A stretch of 43,580 nucleotides of DNA from a virus. The stretch covers positions 1 to 43,580 of IMG/VR virus record IMGVR_UViG_3300031539_000090; one strand, 5' to 3'. Numbering within the stretch: position 1 is the stretch's first letter; every line of letters begins with the position of its first letter. Positions 6,531-12,846 of this stretch are shown in pieces. The notes under the pieces were generated by a model. That model saw nothing but the letters and a program-made list of their open reading frames with translations, made no database searches and was not told where the DNA came from. Both the position numbers and the translations under genes were made by a program.

Positions 6531-7007
6531 ATGGGTAATTTCGGCCACGTTGAAAAAATAACAAGAGAAGTTGGCGGCAAGATTTGTACTTTCCGCTCTA
6601 AGCTTGAGTACAGGTGGTCTGTCTGGTGTCAGCTAAGGAAAGAGCAGGGCATTATTGTGGAGTGGTGGTATGAGGCACACGATACCTTGCTTGAACTGGA
6701 AACTGCTTATTTCAAGAATCGCAAACTATACTTGCCCGATTTTACTATCAAGATAATAGACGGCTATGAGTTTGAGGAGACTAAAGGCTATTTCCCGCCG
6801 AAGGACTACACCAAAATCAAGTTAGCTGCACAGCAGTACGAAAACCCAATTACCCTGATATTTGCCAGCCTTCCTTCTAATAGCAAAAACTCAAAGACAA
6901 GAAAACAATACGGTAGGGCAAAGCGGTTAGAGCCTTTTCTCAAAAGAGTAATCTATAATGCAAATCGTGATATATTCAAAAAAATAAAACATTTATTTAC
7001 TGCATGA
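6531..7007 (+). CDS. DUF1064-like PD-(D/E)XK phage endonuclease
   Basis: The 158-aa protein has the ordered features of DUF1064/T7-endonuclease-I-like nucleases: FRSKLEYRWSVWCQ with the helix Glu (about residue 25), YLPDFTI with the first metal Asp (about residue 67), and FEETKGYFPP with the E-x-K catalytic pair (about residue 82). A strand with a hydrophobic core (ITLIFA) follows. Such enzymes cut branched DNA or resolve recombination junctions, which fits its place after YqaJ nuclease and SSB. The start follows the repeated GGAATTAGGAG site. Confidence 0.78.
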   Translation: MGNFGHVEKITREVGGKICTFRSKLEYRWSVWCQLRKEQGIIVEWWYEAHDTLLELETAYFKNRKLYLPDFTIKIIDGYEFEETKGYFPPKDYTKIKLAAQQYENPITLIFASLPSNSKNSKTRKQYGRAKRLEPFLKRVIYNANRDIFKKIKHLFTA

Positions 7008-7018
7008 GGCGGTGACTG

Positions 7019-7147
7019 ATGGATGAAGAAGAAATAGAAGACGACTACGAACCGGAGGTTTTTGGCTCTTTTGAGAAAAGGGCTATGGCAGACCGAATGC
7101 GCCGATTAAAAGAACCTATTGTGTCAATTTATCAGGAGATTTCGTGA
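7019..7147 (+). CDS. Small acidic protein, 42 aa
   Basis: The short ORF (GAGGCGGTGACTG before the ATG) encodes a 42-residue peptide with a very acidic N-terminus (DEEEIEDDYEPE) and a basic helical second half. It fills the gap between the nuclease and the methyltransferase. The function is unknown. Confidence 0.5.
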   Translation: MDEEEIEDDYEPEVFGSFEKRAMADRMRRLKEPIVSIYQEIS

Positions 7148-8123
7148 CCGAGAACGAAATAATATGCGGGGATTGGCGGTGTGGATAATCCCGAACAACT
7201 TAGATGTATCAGCCTGTGTACGGGATACGCTGGGCTCGAATTGGGACTCAAACGAGCTTGGCCGAACGTGCGAACGGTCGCTTATGTGGAGATCGAAGCC
7301 TTCGCGGTGGCGAACCTGGTTAGCAAGATGGAAGCGGGTAAGTTGGATGTCGCTCCTGTCTGGACGGATGTTAAAACCTTCGATGGCTCGCCATTTCGTA
7401 AAAGGGTACACATCGTCACTGCCGGTTATCCTTGCCAACCGTTCAGCGTTGCCGGCAAGAGGAAAGGGACTAAAGACTCTCGACACCTTTGGCCGCATAT
7501 TGCTCGAATCATTGAGGCAGTTAGACCTGTTTGGTTCATCGGAGAGAACGTCCCCGGACACCTTAGCATTGGATTCCCCGAAGTTTACAGAAACCTACGA
7601 AATATGGGTTACTCAGTTGAGGCTGGACTGTTTACGGCGGCAGAGGTCGGCGCTCCCCACAAACGGCAAAGATTGTTCATCCTATCCTACGCCAGCAATG
7701 GTGGACGGGGGCAGTTATTTCAACAAAAGCAAAAGTGCAGGAGCAGCAATACGGCCGACTTTGGGGGCAATGGCAAAATACAACATCTGGCCGACGCCGA
7801 ACAGCAACTGCGTAACGGGATCCGGACGGCAAGGACGGGAGGGCGGAATGAATATTCAGACTGCCGCTGGCCTGCCCGCCCCGGACAGACTCAGTACGAA
7901 TGGGAAGAGCCGAGAGTTGTTGTGGAAAACTCCAGCAAACGAAGAAGGATTCAACAGAAGACGAGCGAAAAAAGGCGTGAGGACAGACGGTCTATCGACG
8001 CAAGCGGGCAAGGGCAAGCTCAATCCAGCGTGGGTCGAGCAGTTGATGGGACTTCCTGTCGGGTGGACAGAATGCGATTACTCGGCAACGGAGTCATCCG
8101 ACAGCAGGCGGAGAAAGCGATAA
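7119..8123 (+). other. Overlapping +1-frame ORF inside the methyltransferase gene
   Basis: A 334-codon frame without stops runs through almost the whole methyltransferase gene. Its second half reads like a recognisable phage protein: TYEIWVTQLRLDCLRRQ, SYPTPAMVDGG, NIWPTP, GREGGMNIQTAAG, then GKLNPAWVEQLMGLPVGWT and a Ser/Arg-rich end. I recall this WPTP...LNPxWVEWLMGxPxGWT pattern from many database proteins annotated as methyltransferase-related. Translation could come from an internal start (for example the ATG at 7164) or a +1 shift near motif VIII. It may instead be a by-product of constrained DNA. Not counted as a certain gene. Confidence 0.35.
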
Positions 8124-8149
8124 GGATGTTAACAACGTTATTTGAATGA
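7181..8149 (+). CDS. DNA (cytosine-5) methyltransferase
   Basis: The 322-aa protein has C5-methyltransferase motifs in order: I (CISLCTGYAGLELGL, SAM binding, about residue 9), IV (GYPCQPFSVAG with the catalytic Cys), VI (GENV), VIII (KRQRLFIL) and IX/X (VDRMRLLGNGVIRQQ) near the C-terminus. It methylates cytosine in a short DNA target, most likely to protect phage DNA from host restriction; no cognate nuclease is seen nearby. Translation must begin at GTG 7181, because in-frame stops at 7145 and 7160 exclude anything further upstream. The region between motifs VIII and X also encodes a conserved-looking protein in the +1 frame (see separate entry). Length is typical for a phage enzyme. Confidence 0.95.
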   Translation: MDNPEQLRCISLCTGYAGLELGLKRAWPNVRTVAYVEIEAFAVANLVSKMEAGKLDVAPVWTDVKTFDGSPFRKRVHIVTAGYPCQPFSVAGKRKGTKDSRHLWPHIARIIEAVRPVWFIGENVPGHLSIGFPEVYRNLRNMGYSVEAGLFTAAEVGAPHKRQRLFILSYASNGGRGQLFQQKQKCRSSNTADFGGNGKIQHLADAEQQLRNGIRTARTGGRNEYSDCRWPARPGQTQYEWEEPRVVVENSSKRRRIQQKTSEKRREDRRSIDASGQGQAQSSVGRAVDGTSCRVDRMRLLGNGVIRQQAEKAIRMLTTLFE

Positions 8150-8252
8150 TGGCAGCACAAGTGCCGAGAGGCGGAAAGGAGGTAGCTGAATGAATACATA
8201 AATTGGTTCTTGTAAGGAAAAAAGAGAATTTATTTTAAGGGGTAAAGTAAAA

Positions 8253-8723
8253 ATGAATAAGTTAATTGTTATGTTGGTGCTCATTTGTTTTTGTTACGGT
8301 TGTTCAGAGCAAATGGCAGTAACACTACTCAGCAGTCCGAACGAATTCGAGGATGCTACAACTGAGGATGCTATCAGGGTTGGCACACGGATCGAGCAGA
8401 CTGAAGTCGGCTTGGCAAGCTATTGGTGGCCGGAAGGAGATTCGGATATAGACCAAACTTACGGAGCTTATATTTTACAGTCTCTTACAGACCCAAACGG
8501 TTTAGGAATATTGGGAAGGCCATACATCGGCGGCCAGGCAACTTTAGACATCGACAATGACGGTGGTATGTATGCTTTCATTGCAGGAACGGTCTACGAG
8601 ATAGGGGGCGTAGAAATCCTCACTGAGTTTTCTTTGCGGTCGTACAGCGAATATCTGAAATTAGCAAATGACTCAGGCACTGATAGGTACAAAGTTGCTA
8701 TTGGGACTCGTTTCAGGTTTTGA
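8253..8723 (+). CDS. Exported lipoprotein with beta-rich domain, 156 aa
   Basis: The N-terminus is a lipoprotein-type signal: basic MNK, hydrophobic core LIVMLVLICF, then CYGC as the probable lipobox with Cys 17 lipidated. The mature part is beta-rich with alternating aromatic residues and ends in a strand closing on Phe, reminiscent of a small outer-membrane-associated barrel or sandwich. AAGGGG lies about 10 bases upstream of the ATG. Its place after the methyltransferase and before the integrase operon is where moron-type lysogenic-conversion genes often sit, so a role at the host surface (for example superinfection exclusion) is possible but inferred. Confidence 0.7.
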   Translation: MNKLIVMLVLICFCYGCSEQMAVTLLSSPNEFEDATTEDAIRVGTRIEQTEVGLASYWWPEGDSDIDQTYGAYILQSLTDPNGLGILGRPYIGGQATLDIDNDGGMYAFIAGTVYEIGGVEILTEFSLRSYSEYLKLANDSGTDRYKVAIGTRFRF

Positions 8724-8728
8724 GGATA

Positions 8729-8770
8729 TGTCGGCGAAGGGCGGTAAAAGCACTGCCGCCCTCGCCGGCA
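8729..8770 (+). terminator. Long GC-rich hairpin after the lipoprotein gene
   Basis: A near-perfect inverted repeat pairs 8729-8744 with 8756-8770 (one bulged A, one G-U pair) around an 11-nt loop, starting six bases after the lipoprotein stop. No T-run follows, so it is either a weak or Rho-assisted terminator, or an mRNA-stability element. It ends eight bases before the next ATG, which has no clear Shine-Dalgarno, so it could also limit initiation of that gene. Confidence 0.6.
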
Positions 8771-8777
8771 TTAGAAA

Positions 8778-9236
8778 ATGAAGAAGGAATGCACAACATG
8801 TAATAAAAGAAAGCCTCTCGGCGAATTCTACAACCAGACAAAAGGAAAATATGGTTTAAGGTCTTCTTGTAAGGAATGCGAAAAAGTATATCACAAAATA
8901 TATTATCGCTCAAAACATCCGCTTCAGCCGAAACAAAAGCATTTTTGGAGGCCGGAAAAAGGCCAACAGTTCGACGCTTACGGAAGTTTTGACGGTAAAA
9001 AAAAGAATGATTCTATATACTCAAAAAAACACCACAAACACCCGGCGTCACCATTTATTTGTATTCATAATGAAAATAATTACATCTTAGCCAAAAGCCA
9101 AGATGGGAATGAATATGAATTGTATACGAACTTATTTTACTTCACAAAAAGCCCCCCGGCACAACGGCACAGGGGGCGGGTTGGAAATTACTATTGTTCT
9201 ATTTCATCGCCGGTGTATATCTTCACGAGCCTTTAA
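8778..9236 (+). CDS. Zinc-ribbon protein (HNH-type N-terminal domain), 152 aa
   Basis: Residues 5-34 (CTTCNKRKPLGEFY then SCKEC) match the Cys4 zinc domain that precedes many phage HNH endonucleases. The His/Asn catalytic HNH core is not evident downstream, so this may be a nuclease remnant or a DNA-binding protein. The middle is Lys/His rich. No Shine-Dalgarno is visible before 8778. The last 30 codons run through the minus-strand terminator at 9146-9177 and overlap the convergent gene at 9204, so the C-terminal part may not be functional. Confidence 0.55.
   Translation: MKKECTTCNKRKPLGEFYNQTKGKYGLRSSCKECEKVYHKIYYRSKHPLQPKQKHFWRPEKGQQFDAYGSFDGKKKNDSIYSKKHHKHPASPFICIHNENNYILAKSQDGNEYELYTNLFYFTKSPPAQRHRGRVGNYYCSISSPVYIFTSL
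9146..9177 (-). terminator. Intrinsic terminator of the minus-strand integrase operon
   Basis: On the minus strand GCCCCC (9177-9172) pairs with GGGGGC (9156-9151), with a 15-nt loop, and is followed by five T residues (9150-9146). On the plus strand no T-run follows, so it acts on minus-strand transcripts. It lies 27 bp after the last minus-strand stop. Confidence 0.75.
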
Positions 9237-9401
9237 CCAATCTCGATTAGTCAATGGTTTTGGACAGCACTCAAGAGGTACACGTTTTGTTATGCCTATT
9301 ATAATACTTTTTGTTGTGGTCTTATATTTAAGTTGACAACCAAATGTTTCCGAGCATTTGCAACCAAGACAATCTTTACGTATACGTTTACTTACTTTCA
9401 T
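9204..9401 (-). CDS. Small Cys-rich protein, 65 aa
   Basis: The start is the ATG overlapping the stop of the upstream minus-strand gene (ATGA); a TTG at 9413 is less likely. The product has CLGCKC near residue 9, a further Cys, then ECCP, so it probably binds zinc. It ends 27 bp before the operon terminator and its 3' end overlaps the convergent plus-strand ORF. No family is recognised. Confidence 0.55.
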   Translation of the reverse strand: MKVSKRIRKDCLGCKCSETFGCQLKYKTTTKSIIIGITKRVPLECCPKPLTNRDWLKAREDIHRR

Positions 9402-9688
9402 AAAGACCAACAATCTTTGCCGGAAACACTTCTTTCAGGGTCAACGGCTTGCGTAGCTATTTCAGTTTTACTCCAACCTTGTTCTTTCGCACAATATCGG
9501 CAGATAAGTTCATCTGCTTCTCCACAAAAATAAACATTGACGGCGACATATTTACACATTCTACGTGAACAGCTATCACATTTATCAGTTTCTGGGCATT
9601 TTCTACAGTCAGCCAAACTTCTCCATCCAGAACAACCTTCATCTGGCATATCAAAATCGGGATTTCCTAAAATATCTGCTTTTTTCAT
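9398..9688 (-). CDS. Cys-rich zinc-binding protein, 96 aa
   Basis: The protein contains ten cysteines, including CRKCPETDKCDSCSRRMC and CRYC, arranged like a double zinc ribbon or cross-brace. The N-terminus is acidic and the C-terminus polar. It overlaps the integrase stop and the next start by four bases each (ATGA), so it is translationally coupled to the integrase. The function is unknown; small Cys-rich partners next to integrases are sometimes excisionase-like, but nothing here proves that. Confidence 0.6.
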   Translation of the reverse strand: MKKADILGNPDFDMPDEGCSGWRSLADCRKCPETDKCDSCSRRMCKYVAVNVYFCGEADELICRYCAKEQGWSKTEIATQAVDPERSVSGKDCWSL

Positions 9689-10251
9689 TGGTAAAGCCCA
9701 TTAAGTCCATCCTGCATATCCTCAAAGCTGACATCGGCGTACATATTGGCAGTAGTGGCTGGTGAAGCGTGACCTAATTGCTTCTGGACTTGTCTTAGAT
9801 TTCCGGTTTTCTTTAACAGGTGAACGGCTATTGTATGACGTGCTGAATGAATTGATAGCTCTTTCGGTAGGCCGGCCAGTCGAACCGACTTATACCATAT
9901 CCTTTGCAGGCCCTGCGCGGTCAGTGGGCCTCTTTCTCCGATGAATAGAGAGCCAGAGTCTCGACTGCCGATAAAACTCCTTAAATGGGCGGCAAACTCC
10001 ACGCTGATAGCCAATATATCATCGCCGTCGCCGTTACGTTTCTTGAGTCGATGGATGTGGATTAAGGAACGGTCAAAATCTATATCTTCAATCTTAACAG
10101 AAGCAATCTCCGAGACCCTCAGACCTGTTAGCAAAGCAAAGTCAACCAGCATCCAAGCCAACACTCCCGTCTTTGTGGTCCGGGCTTTAGTTACTTCCCG
10201 CAGACGGCCTACTTCTTTACTATTCAGGTATTTGGTGCGGTCAATACTCAT
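9685..10251 (-). CDS. Tyrosine recombinase/integrase (catalytic domain only)
   Basis: The 188-aa protein has the full tyrosine-recombinase active site: Arg in GLRVSEI (about residue 44), a beta-hairpin Lys in HRLKKRNG, HSARH (H-x-x-R, about residue 136), LGHAS (second His) and the nucleophile Tyr in TANMYADV (about residue 170). It lacks the N-terminal core-binding domain of phage integrases (usually 300 aa or more), resembling compact Xer-like catalytic forms. It would catalyse integration/excision or dimer resolution by strand exchange through a 3'-phosphotyrosine. It is the middle gene of a minus-strand operon with four-base overlaps on both sides. No att site can be identified from this window alone. 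Confidence 0.88.
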   Translation of the reverse strand: MSIDRTKYLNSKEVGRLREVTKARTTKTGVLAWMLVDFALLTGLRVSEIASVKIEDIDFDRSLIHIHRLKKRNGDGDDILAISVEFAAHLRSFIGSRDSGSLFIGERGPLTAQGLQRIWYKSVRLAGLPKELSIHSARHTIAVHLLKKTGNLRQVQKQLGHASPATTANMYADVSFEDMQDGLNGLYQ

Positions 10252-10544
10252 GGTTTCTCCGCCAGAGCGATGGCGGCTTTAATCTTTCTTTTATTTTCCG
10301 TTGTGCCACAATAAGCCTTAATAGCTATCTTGCACGCATCCAGCAGGGCATAGTGGCTGTTGCAAGCCTTGACAATAAAACAGGCATTGGCATCTATTTG
10401 TTTTATAGGAACACCATTATCTTGAGGCAGTCGCATATCACAAATACACTTTGCTTTAGATAAGCCTTCTGTTGCTTTTATTGCATAACTTCGAGGCCCA
10501 GCATCTATTTTCCACGGCCCTGGTGTATGTTTACCTTCCATCAT
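10248..10544 (-). CDS. HTPGPW-type phage protein, 98 aa
   Basis: The protein starts with KHTPGPWKID, a hallmark of a common small phage family, and continues with the typical DANACFIVKACNSHYALLDACK segment and a C-terminal AAIALAE. The family has no known function. Its C-terminal part is related to that of the next upstream gene (10544-10798), in protein and DNA. The stop overlaps the integrase start (ATGA). Confidence 0.75.
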   Translation of the reverse strand: MMEGKHTPGPWKIDAGPRSYAIKATEGLSKAKCICDMRLPQDNGVPIKQIDANACFIVKACNSHYALLDACKIAIKAYCGTTENKRKIKAAIALAEKP

Positions 10545-10798
10545 TATTCCCCTTTCTGCGCCAGAACGATGGCGGCTATCAACATTTGCTTACATTTAGC
10601 ATCTGTTGGAGATAATTCTAATTCATCATCCCCGTTTTCATCGACTGTGTAATTTATCAATAAAGCAAGCTTAGACGCTTCCAGCAAATTAGCCTTATCT
10701 GCCGCGTCCTTTGTCACTTCATATCCGCACTTTTGGCAGATAACCATTCCACATTTTTCAATGCAGACTTCGCCACATTTTTTGCAGTAATAATCCAT
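10544..10798 (-). CDS. Zinc-ribbon protein with HTPGPW-family-like C-terminus, 84 aa
   Basis: The chosen start (10798) follows the minus-strand site AAAGGGGTTGGAA that also precedes two other genes in this operon. Residues 5-23 carry CKKCGEVCIEKCG and CQKCG, a zinc ribbon. The second half (NLLEASKLALL, then MLIAAIVLAQKGE) matches the C-terminal layout of the following gene. This looks like the same helical module fused to a different N-terminal domain. Stop and next start overlap (TAATG). Confidence 0.6.
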   Translation of the reverse strand: MDYYCKKCGEVCIEKCGMVICQKCGYEVTKDAADKANLLEASKLALLINYTVDENGDDELELSPTDAKCKQMLIAAIVLAQKGE

Positions 10799-10894
10799 TT
10801 CCAACCCCTTTCTGCGTCTTGAGACGCCGTACAAGCCACGATCTCGGTTCGAGGCATAGTTAGTGCCACCAACAACTCTTATATATTTGAGCTA

Positions 10895-11113
10895 TTAGAT
10901 ATGGCCAATCAATTTATCAGCCATTCCAAGAGCTGCTGATTTTGTGCCACGATAAGCCTGCTCAGTCGGCTGACTATCAATTGCGCCAATTGTGGCGCAT
11001 AAGTTAATCACCTCTTGTTCTTGTGGTAAAAGCCGACAGTCTTGTTGGGCATCCGAGAATTTGTCGTCCTCGATAAGTATGATAATTCCCTGTAGTATTT
11101 TTGTGGAGTCCAT
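10895..11113 (-). CDS. Hypothetical small protein, 72 aa
   Basis: The start follows the repeated minus-strand AAAGGGTTGGAAAATGG. The product is mostly helical (TKILQGIIILIEDDKFSDAQ) with one motif-free polar C-terminal half. It lies in the integrase operon, but no family or function is recognised. Confidence 0.5.
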   Translation of the reverse strand: MDSTKILQGIIILIEDDKFSDAQQDCRLLPQEQEVINLCATIGAIDSQPTEQAYRGTKSAALGMADKLIGHI

Positions 11114-11195
11114 TTTCCAACCCTTTCATAAAAGTTATAGTTTACATCCTACACGTCGCCGCCTACGCGCACGCAGAGGGCAGTGGGGAGGATGG

Positions 11196-11366
11196 TTAAG
11201 ATTCGTCAAAAACAGCATTAAATTCTCCACACTTAGGACAATTAGAGCCATGTAATTCATTTATGCAGGTCGAACATAAGACAAATACTTCGCCGCAACT
11301 ATTACACTGGACGCCTTCGCCTTCAAGTTTATTCAACTGTTTTTTACATTGTGAGCAAGCTTTCAT
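11196..11366 (-). CDS. Double zinc-ribbon small protein, 56 aa
   Basis: The start at 11366 is placed by the repeated AAGGGTTGGAAAATG site; an upstream in-frame ATG at 11405 lacks one. The peptide is dominated by four CxxC-type knuckles (CSQCKK, CNSCGE, CSTC, CPKCGE), so it should bind two zinc ions. It is the first recognisable gene of the minus-strand operon after the promoter at 11501-11529. It may be a DNA-binding or adaptor protein, but its role is unknown. Confidence 0.6.
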   Translation of the reverse strand: MKACSQCKKQLNKLEGEGVQCNSCGEVFVLCSTCINELHGSNCPKCGEFNAVFDES

Positions 11367-11500
11367 TTTCCAACCCTTAAATAGACGCCCGGCCAGTGTT
11401 GTCATGGATACAGACCAAAAGAAGGAGTGTAGCCCACCGGCCAGGCATATTGTTGATAATTGAATTGTTTTTATCTATATCCATATCCATGACGTCTATT

Positions 11501-11529
11501 ATTAAAGGATAAAATACCCGGAAAGTCAA
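11501..11529 (-). promoter_or_regulatory. Minus-strand sigma70-like promoter of the integrase operon
   Basis: On the minus strand TTGACT (11529-11524) and TTTAAT (11506-11501) are separated by 17 bp, close to the sigma70 consensus. Predicted transcription starts near 11494, about 130 bp upstream of the first good ribosome-binding site at 11366. An ATG at 11490 would start a near-leaderless 37-codon ORF whose reality I cannot judge. Confidence 0.55.
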
Positions 11530-11644
11530 GCAAATAATGAGAAATCTTTGAAAGTTTTTGTAAATGTAGCATAAATAAAGGCTTATAAGCCTTAAAATTT
11601 GAGACGGTGACATATACTTGCTTGAAACTTAAAGCAATTTGTCC

Positions 11645-11672
11645 TTGACTTCCGATGCGTTTGTGATATAAT
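11645..11672 (+). promoter_or_regulatory. Strong plus-strand sigma70-like promoter
   Basis: TTGACT (11645-11650) and a perfect TATAAT (11667-11672) are separated by 16 bp. It is divergent from the minus-strand promoter 120 bp away. The predicted start is near 11679. The first feature downstream is not a gene but a strong terminator at 11724-11775. Confidence 0.75.
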
Positions 11673-11678
11673 ACCGGT

Positions 11679-11775
11679 TGATATGATGCAAGGATGCGAT
11701 AATAATTTGATAGTAGGATTAACCCGGCAAGGGCAGTCTTTACCAAAAAGATCACTGCTCTTCGCCGGTTTTTTT
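11679..11775 (+). ncRNA. Candidate small RNA of about 97 nt (promoter plus terminator unit)
   Basis: The predicted transcript runs from about 11679 to the end of the T-run at 11775. It has about 45 nt of weakly structured 5' sequence and then a 14-bp terminator stem. A possible ORF starting at 11683 would read straight through the terminator and is unlikely to be the point of this transcript. The element CGGCAAG in the terminator arm (11725-11731) is complementary to CTTGCCG at 11786-11792 just downstream, so the RNA could pair with a read-through or neighbouring transcript. The RNA is inferred from signals only. Confidence 0.55.
11724..11775 (+). terminator. Intrinsic terminator of the small-RNA unit
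   Basis: CCGGC-AAGGGCAGT (11724-11737) pairs with ACTGCTCTT-C-GCCGG (11754-11768), giving 14 base pairs with one bulged C and one G-U pair. Seven T residues follow (11769-11775). This is the most convincing plus-strand intrinsic terminator in the window. Confidence 0.85.
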
Positions 11776-11857
11776 ATGTATGTTACTTGCCGAGGGTTCG
11801 CCGGTAGGCAAGATAATATAAAAGACATAAGTGATTATTTTGGTAAAGGCGGGAGCA

Positions 11858-12025
11858 ATGTCTGAAAGCTTGACAACTCCACAACTGGCAGGATGCTCGG
11901 ACGGTTTTAACCTGCCAGGAGCGCTATCAAAAAAAGGCACAAATGCATATAACCAGCATAGCCTATATGCAATATTTGTCCGTCCGACCATAAGCAACAC
12001 CCTCTCCGCTAACGGGAATGGATAG
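11858..12025 (+). CDS. Doubtful ORF, 55 aa
   Basis: GGCGGGAGCA precedes the ATG at 11858. The product (SESLTTPQLAGCSDGFNLPG near the start, Asn/Gly-rich end) has no recognised motif. It lies between the small-RNA terminator and the next good gene, in a 370-bp stretch that otherwise holds only a CTTGCC/GGCAAG hairpin (11786-11812). It may be non-coding leader sequence. Confidence 0.25.
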   Translation: MSESLTTPQLAGCSDGFNLPGALSKKGTNAYNQHSLYAIFVRPTISNTLSANGNG

Positions 12026-12144
12026 TTTTTTAAGCTAGCGCCAAAATGATTACGAAACTGATAGTTAAGCATTTTCTTCTGTTTAACAACAGCTAAAAGC
12101 CATTGCGCTTCCACCATCCGCACTGGGAATGGATAAGGGGAAAT

Positions 12145-12393
12145 ATGATAGTAACAAAAAAAAGATTAGATAACTTATTGGCGCAAGGTATGAGTTTAAA
12201 AGGCGCATGGAATTCAGCGCAGATAAAAGCTTTAGTTAAAGATGAAGAGTTTATTGGTGGATTCCCTCGTCCAGGTTGGAAGATTAGGTTAATTGGTAAG
12301 AAAATATCTCAAGCTCAGATTGATGAGTTTTTAAGACTAAAAAATAAACATTTAAGTCAAAAAATGCCCTTATTTGTAGGAATACAAGCATAA
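12145..12393 (+). CDS. Hypothetical small protein, 82 aa
   Basis: The start is the ATG after GGATAAGGGGAAAT; an in-frame ATG at 12103 lacks a ribosome-binding site. The protein is basic, with a possible N-terminal helix-turn-helix (KKRLDNLLAQGMSLKGAWNS), a GFPRPGWKIRLIGK loop and a helical end. It lies between the divergent control region and the packaging genes, so a small regulatory role is possible, but no family is recognised. Confidence 0.55.
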   Translation: MIVTKKRLDNLLAQGMSLKGAWNSAQIKALVKDEEFIGGFPRPGWKIRLIGKKISQAQIDEFLRLKNKHLSQKMPLFVGIQA

Positions 12394-12433
12394 GCAAGAA
12401 GTGAAAAACCAATAAATTAAGGAGTAACAAGAA

Positions 12434-12799
12434 ATGGCTGAAACAGAAGGAAGAGCAAAGCAAGACATTGGGCAGGATGAAGCCTATATTGTCAATCTTA
12501 AAAAGGTTGTCGAGCTCGCAGCAGACAGGGATGACCGCAATCGCTTGTGGTTTGACATGATTATATCTCAAGCGGTTGCCTTGAATAACAACATGACTAC
12601 TGCGATAAGCGGCATCAATTCGCAGATGTTGGGAATGGTCAAACAATCGAGAGTTCCGGCTGATAAGACGGCAGAAAATACCATTGGCGTCAATGAGACT
12701 GACCACATCGTAGGCCAAATTCTCAATTCTCCCTGGGCTGAAGCGATGAAGACTTTGATGGCTCAAGTAATGACAGCAGAATCGGATAAAAAGAAGTAA
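12434..12799 (+). CDS. Hypothetical protein before the small terminase, 121 aa
   Basis: AAGGAG lies 10 bases before the ATG. The product is acidic and helical, with a weakly hydrophobic middle (DMIISQAVALNNNMTTAISG) and a C-terminal helix (SPWAEAMKTLMAQVMTAES). It sits directly upstream of the terminase small subunit, where accessory packaging or regulatory proteins are common. I do not recognise the family. Confidence 0.65.
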   Translation: MAETEGRAKQDIGQDEAYIVNLKKVVELAADRDDRNRLWFDMIISQAVALNNNMTTAISGINSQMLGMVKQSRVPADKTAENTIGVNETDHIVGQILNSPWAEAMKTLMAQVMTAESDKKK

Positions 12800-12846
12800 C
12801 AGCATCCATTCTAAGCCACGATCTCAACATGAGGGGACTATAAAGT

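Larger units (their letters stand above)
10796..11378 (-). repeat. Minus-strand start repeat AAGGGTTGGAAAATG, three copies
   Basis: On the minus strand the same ribosome-binding/start segment lies at 10812-10796 (one A fewer), 11126-11111 and 11378-11364, before three different small genes of the integrase operon. It serves to place their starts. Confidence 0.85.

Noticed and set aside
8146-8201. 15-codon ORF and a three-codon ORF (MNT) after a perfect AAGGAGG
   Set aside because: They are too short to support as genes; the strong ribosome site before 8190 is notable but has no usable frame.
11683-11865. 60-codon plus-strand ORF starting just after the promoter
   Set aside because: It runs through the 14-bp terminator stem and T-run; the transcript should end before most of it is translated.
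11752-12123. 123-codon minus-strand ORF across the control region
   Set aside because: It has no ribosome-binding site, covers the plus-strand terminator and hairpins, and has no recognisable motif.
9685-12145. Attachment site (attP) near the integrase
   Set aside because: Only short inverted repeats such as CTTGCC/GGCAAG at 11786-11812 are visible; without host junctions no att core can be called.
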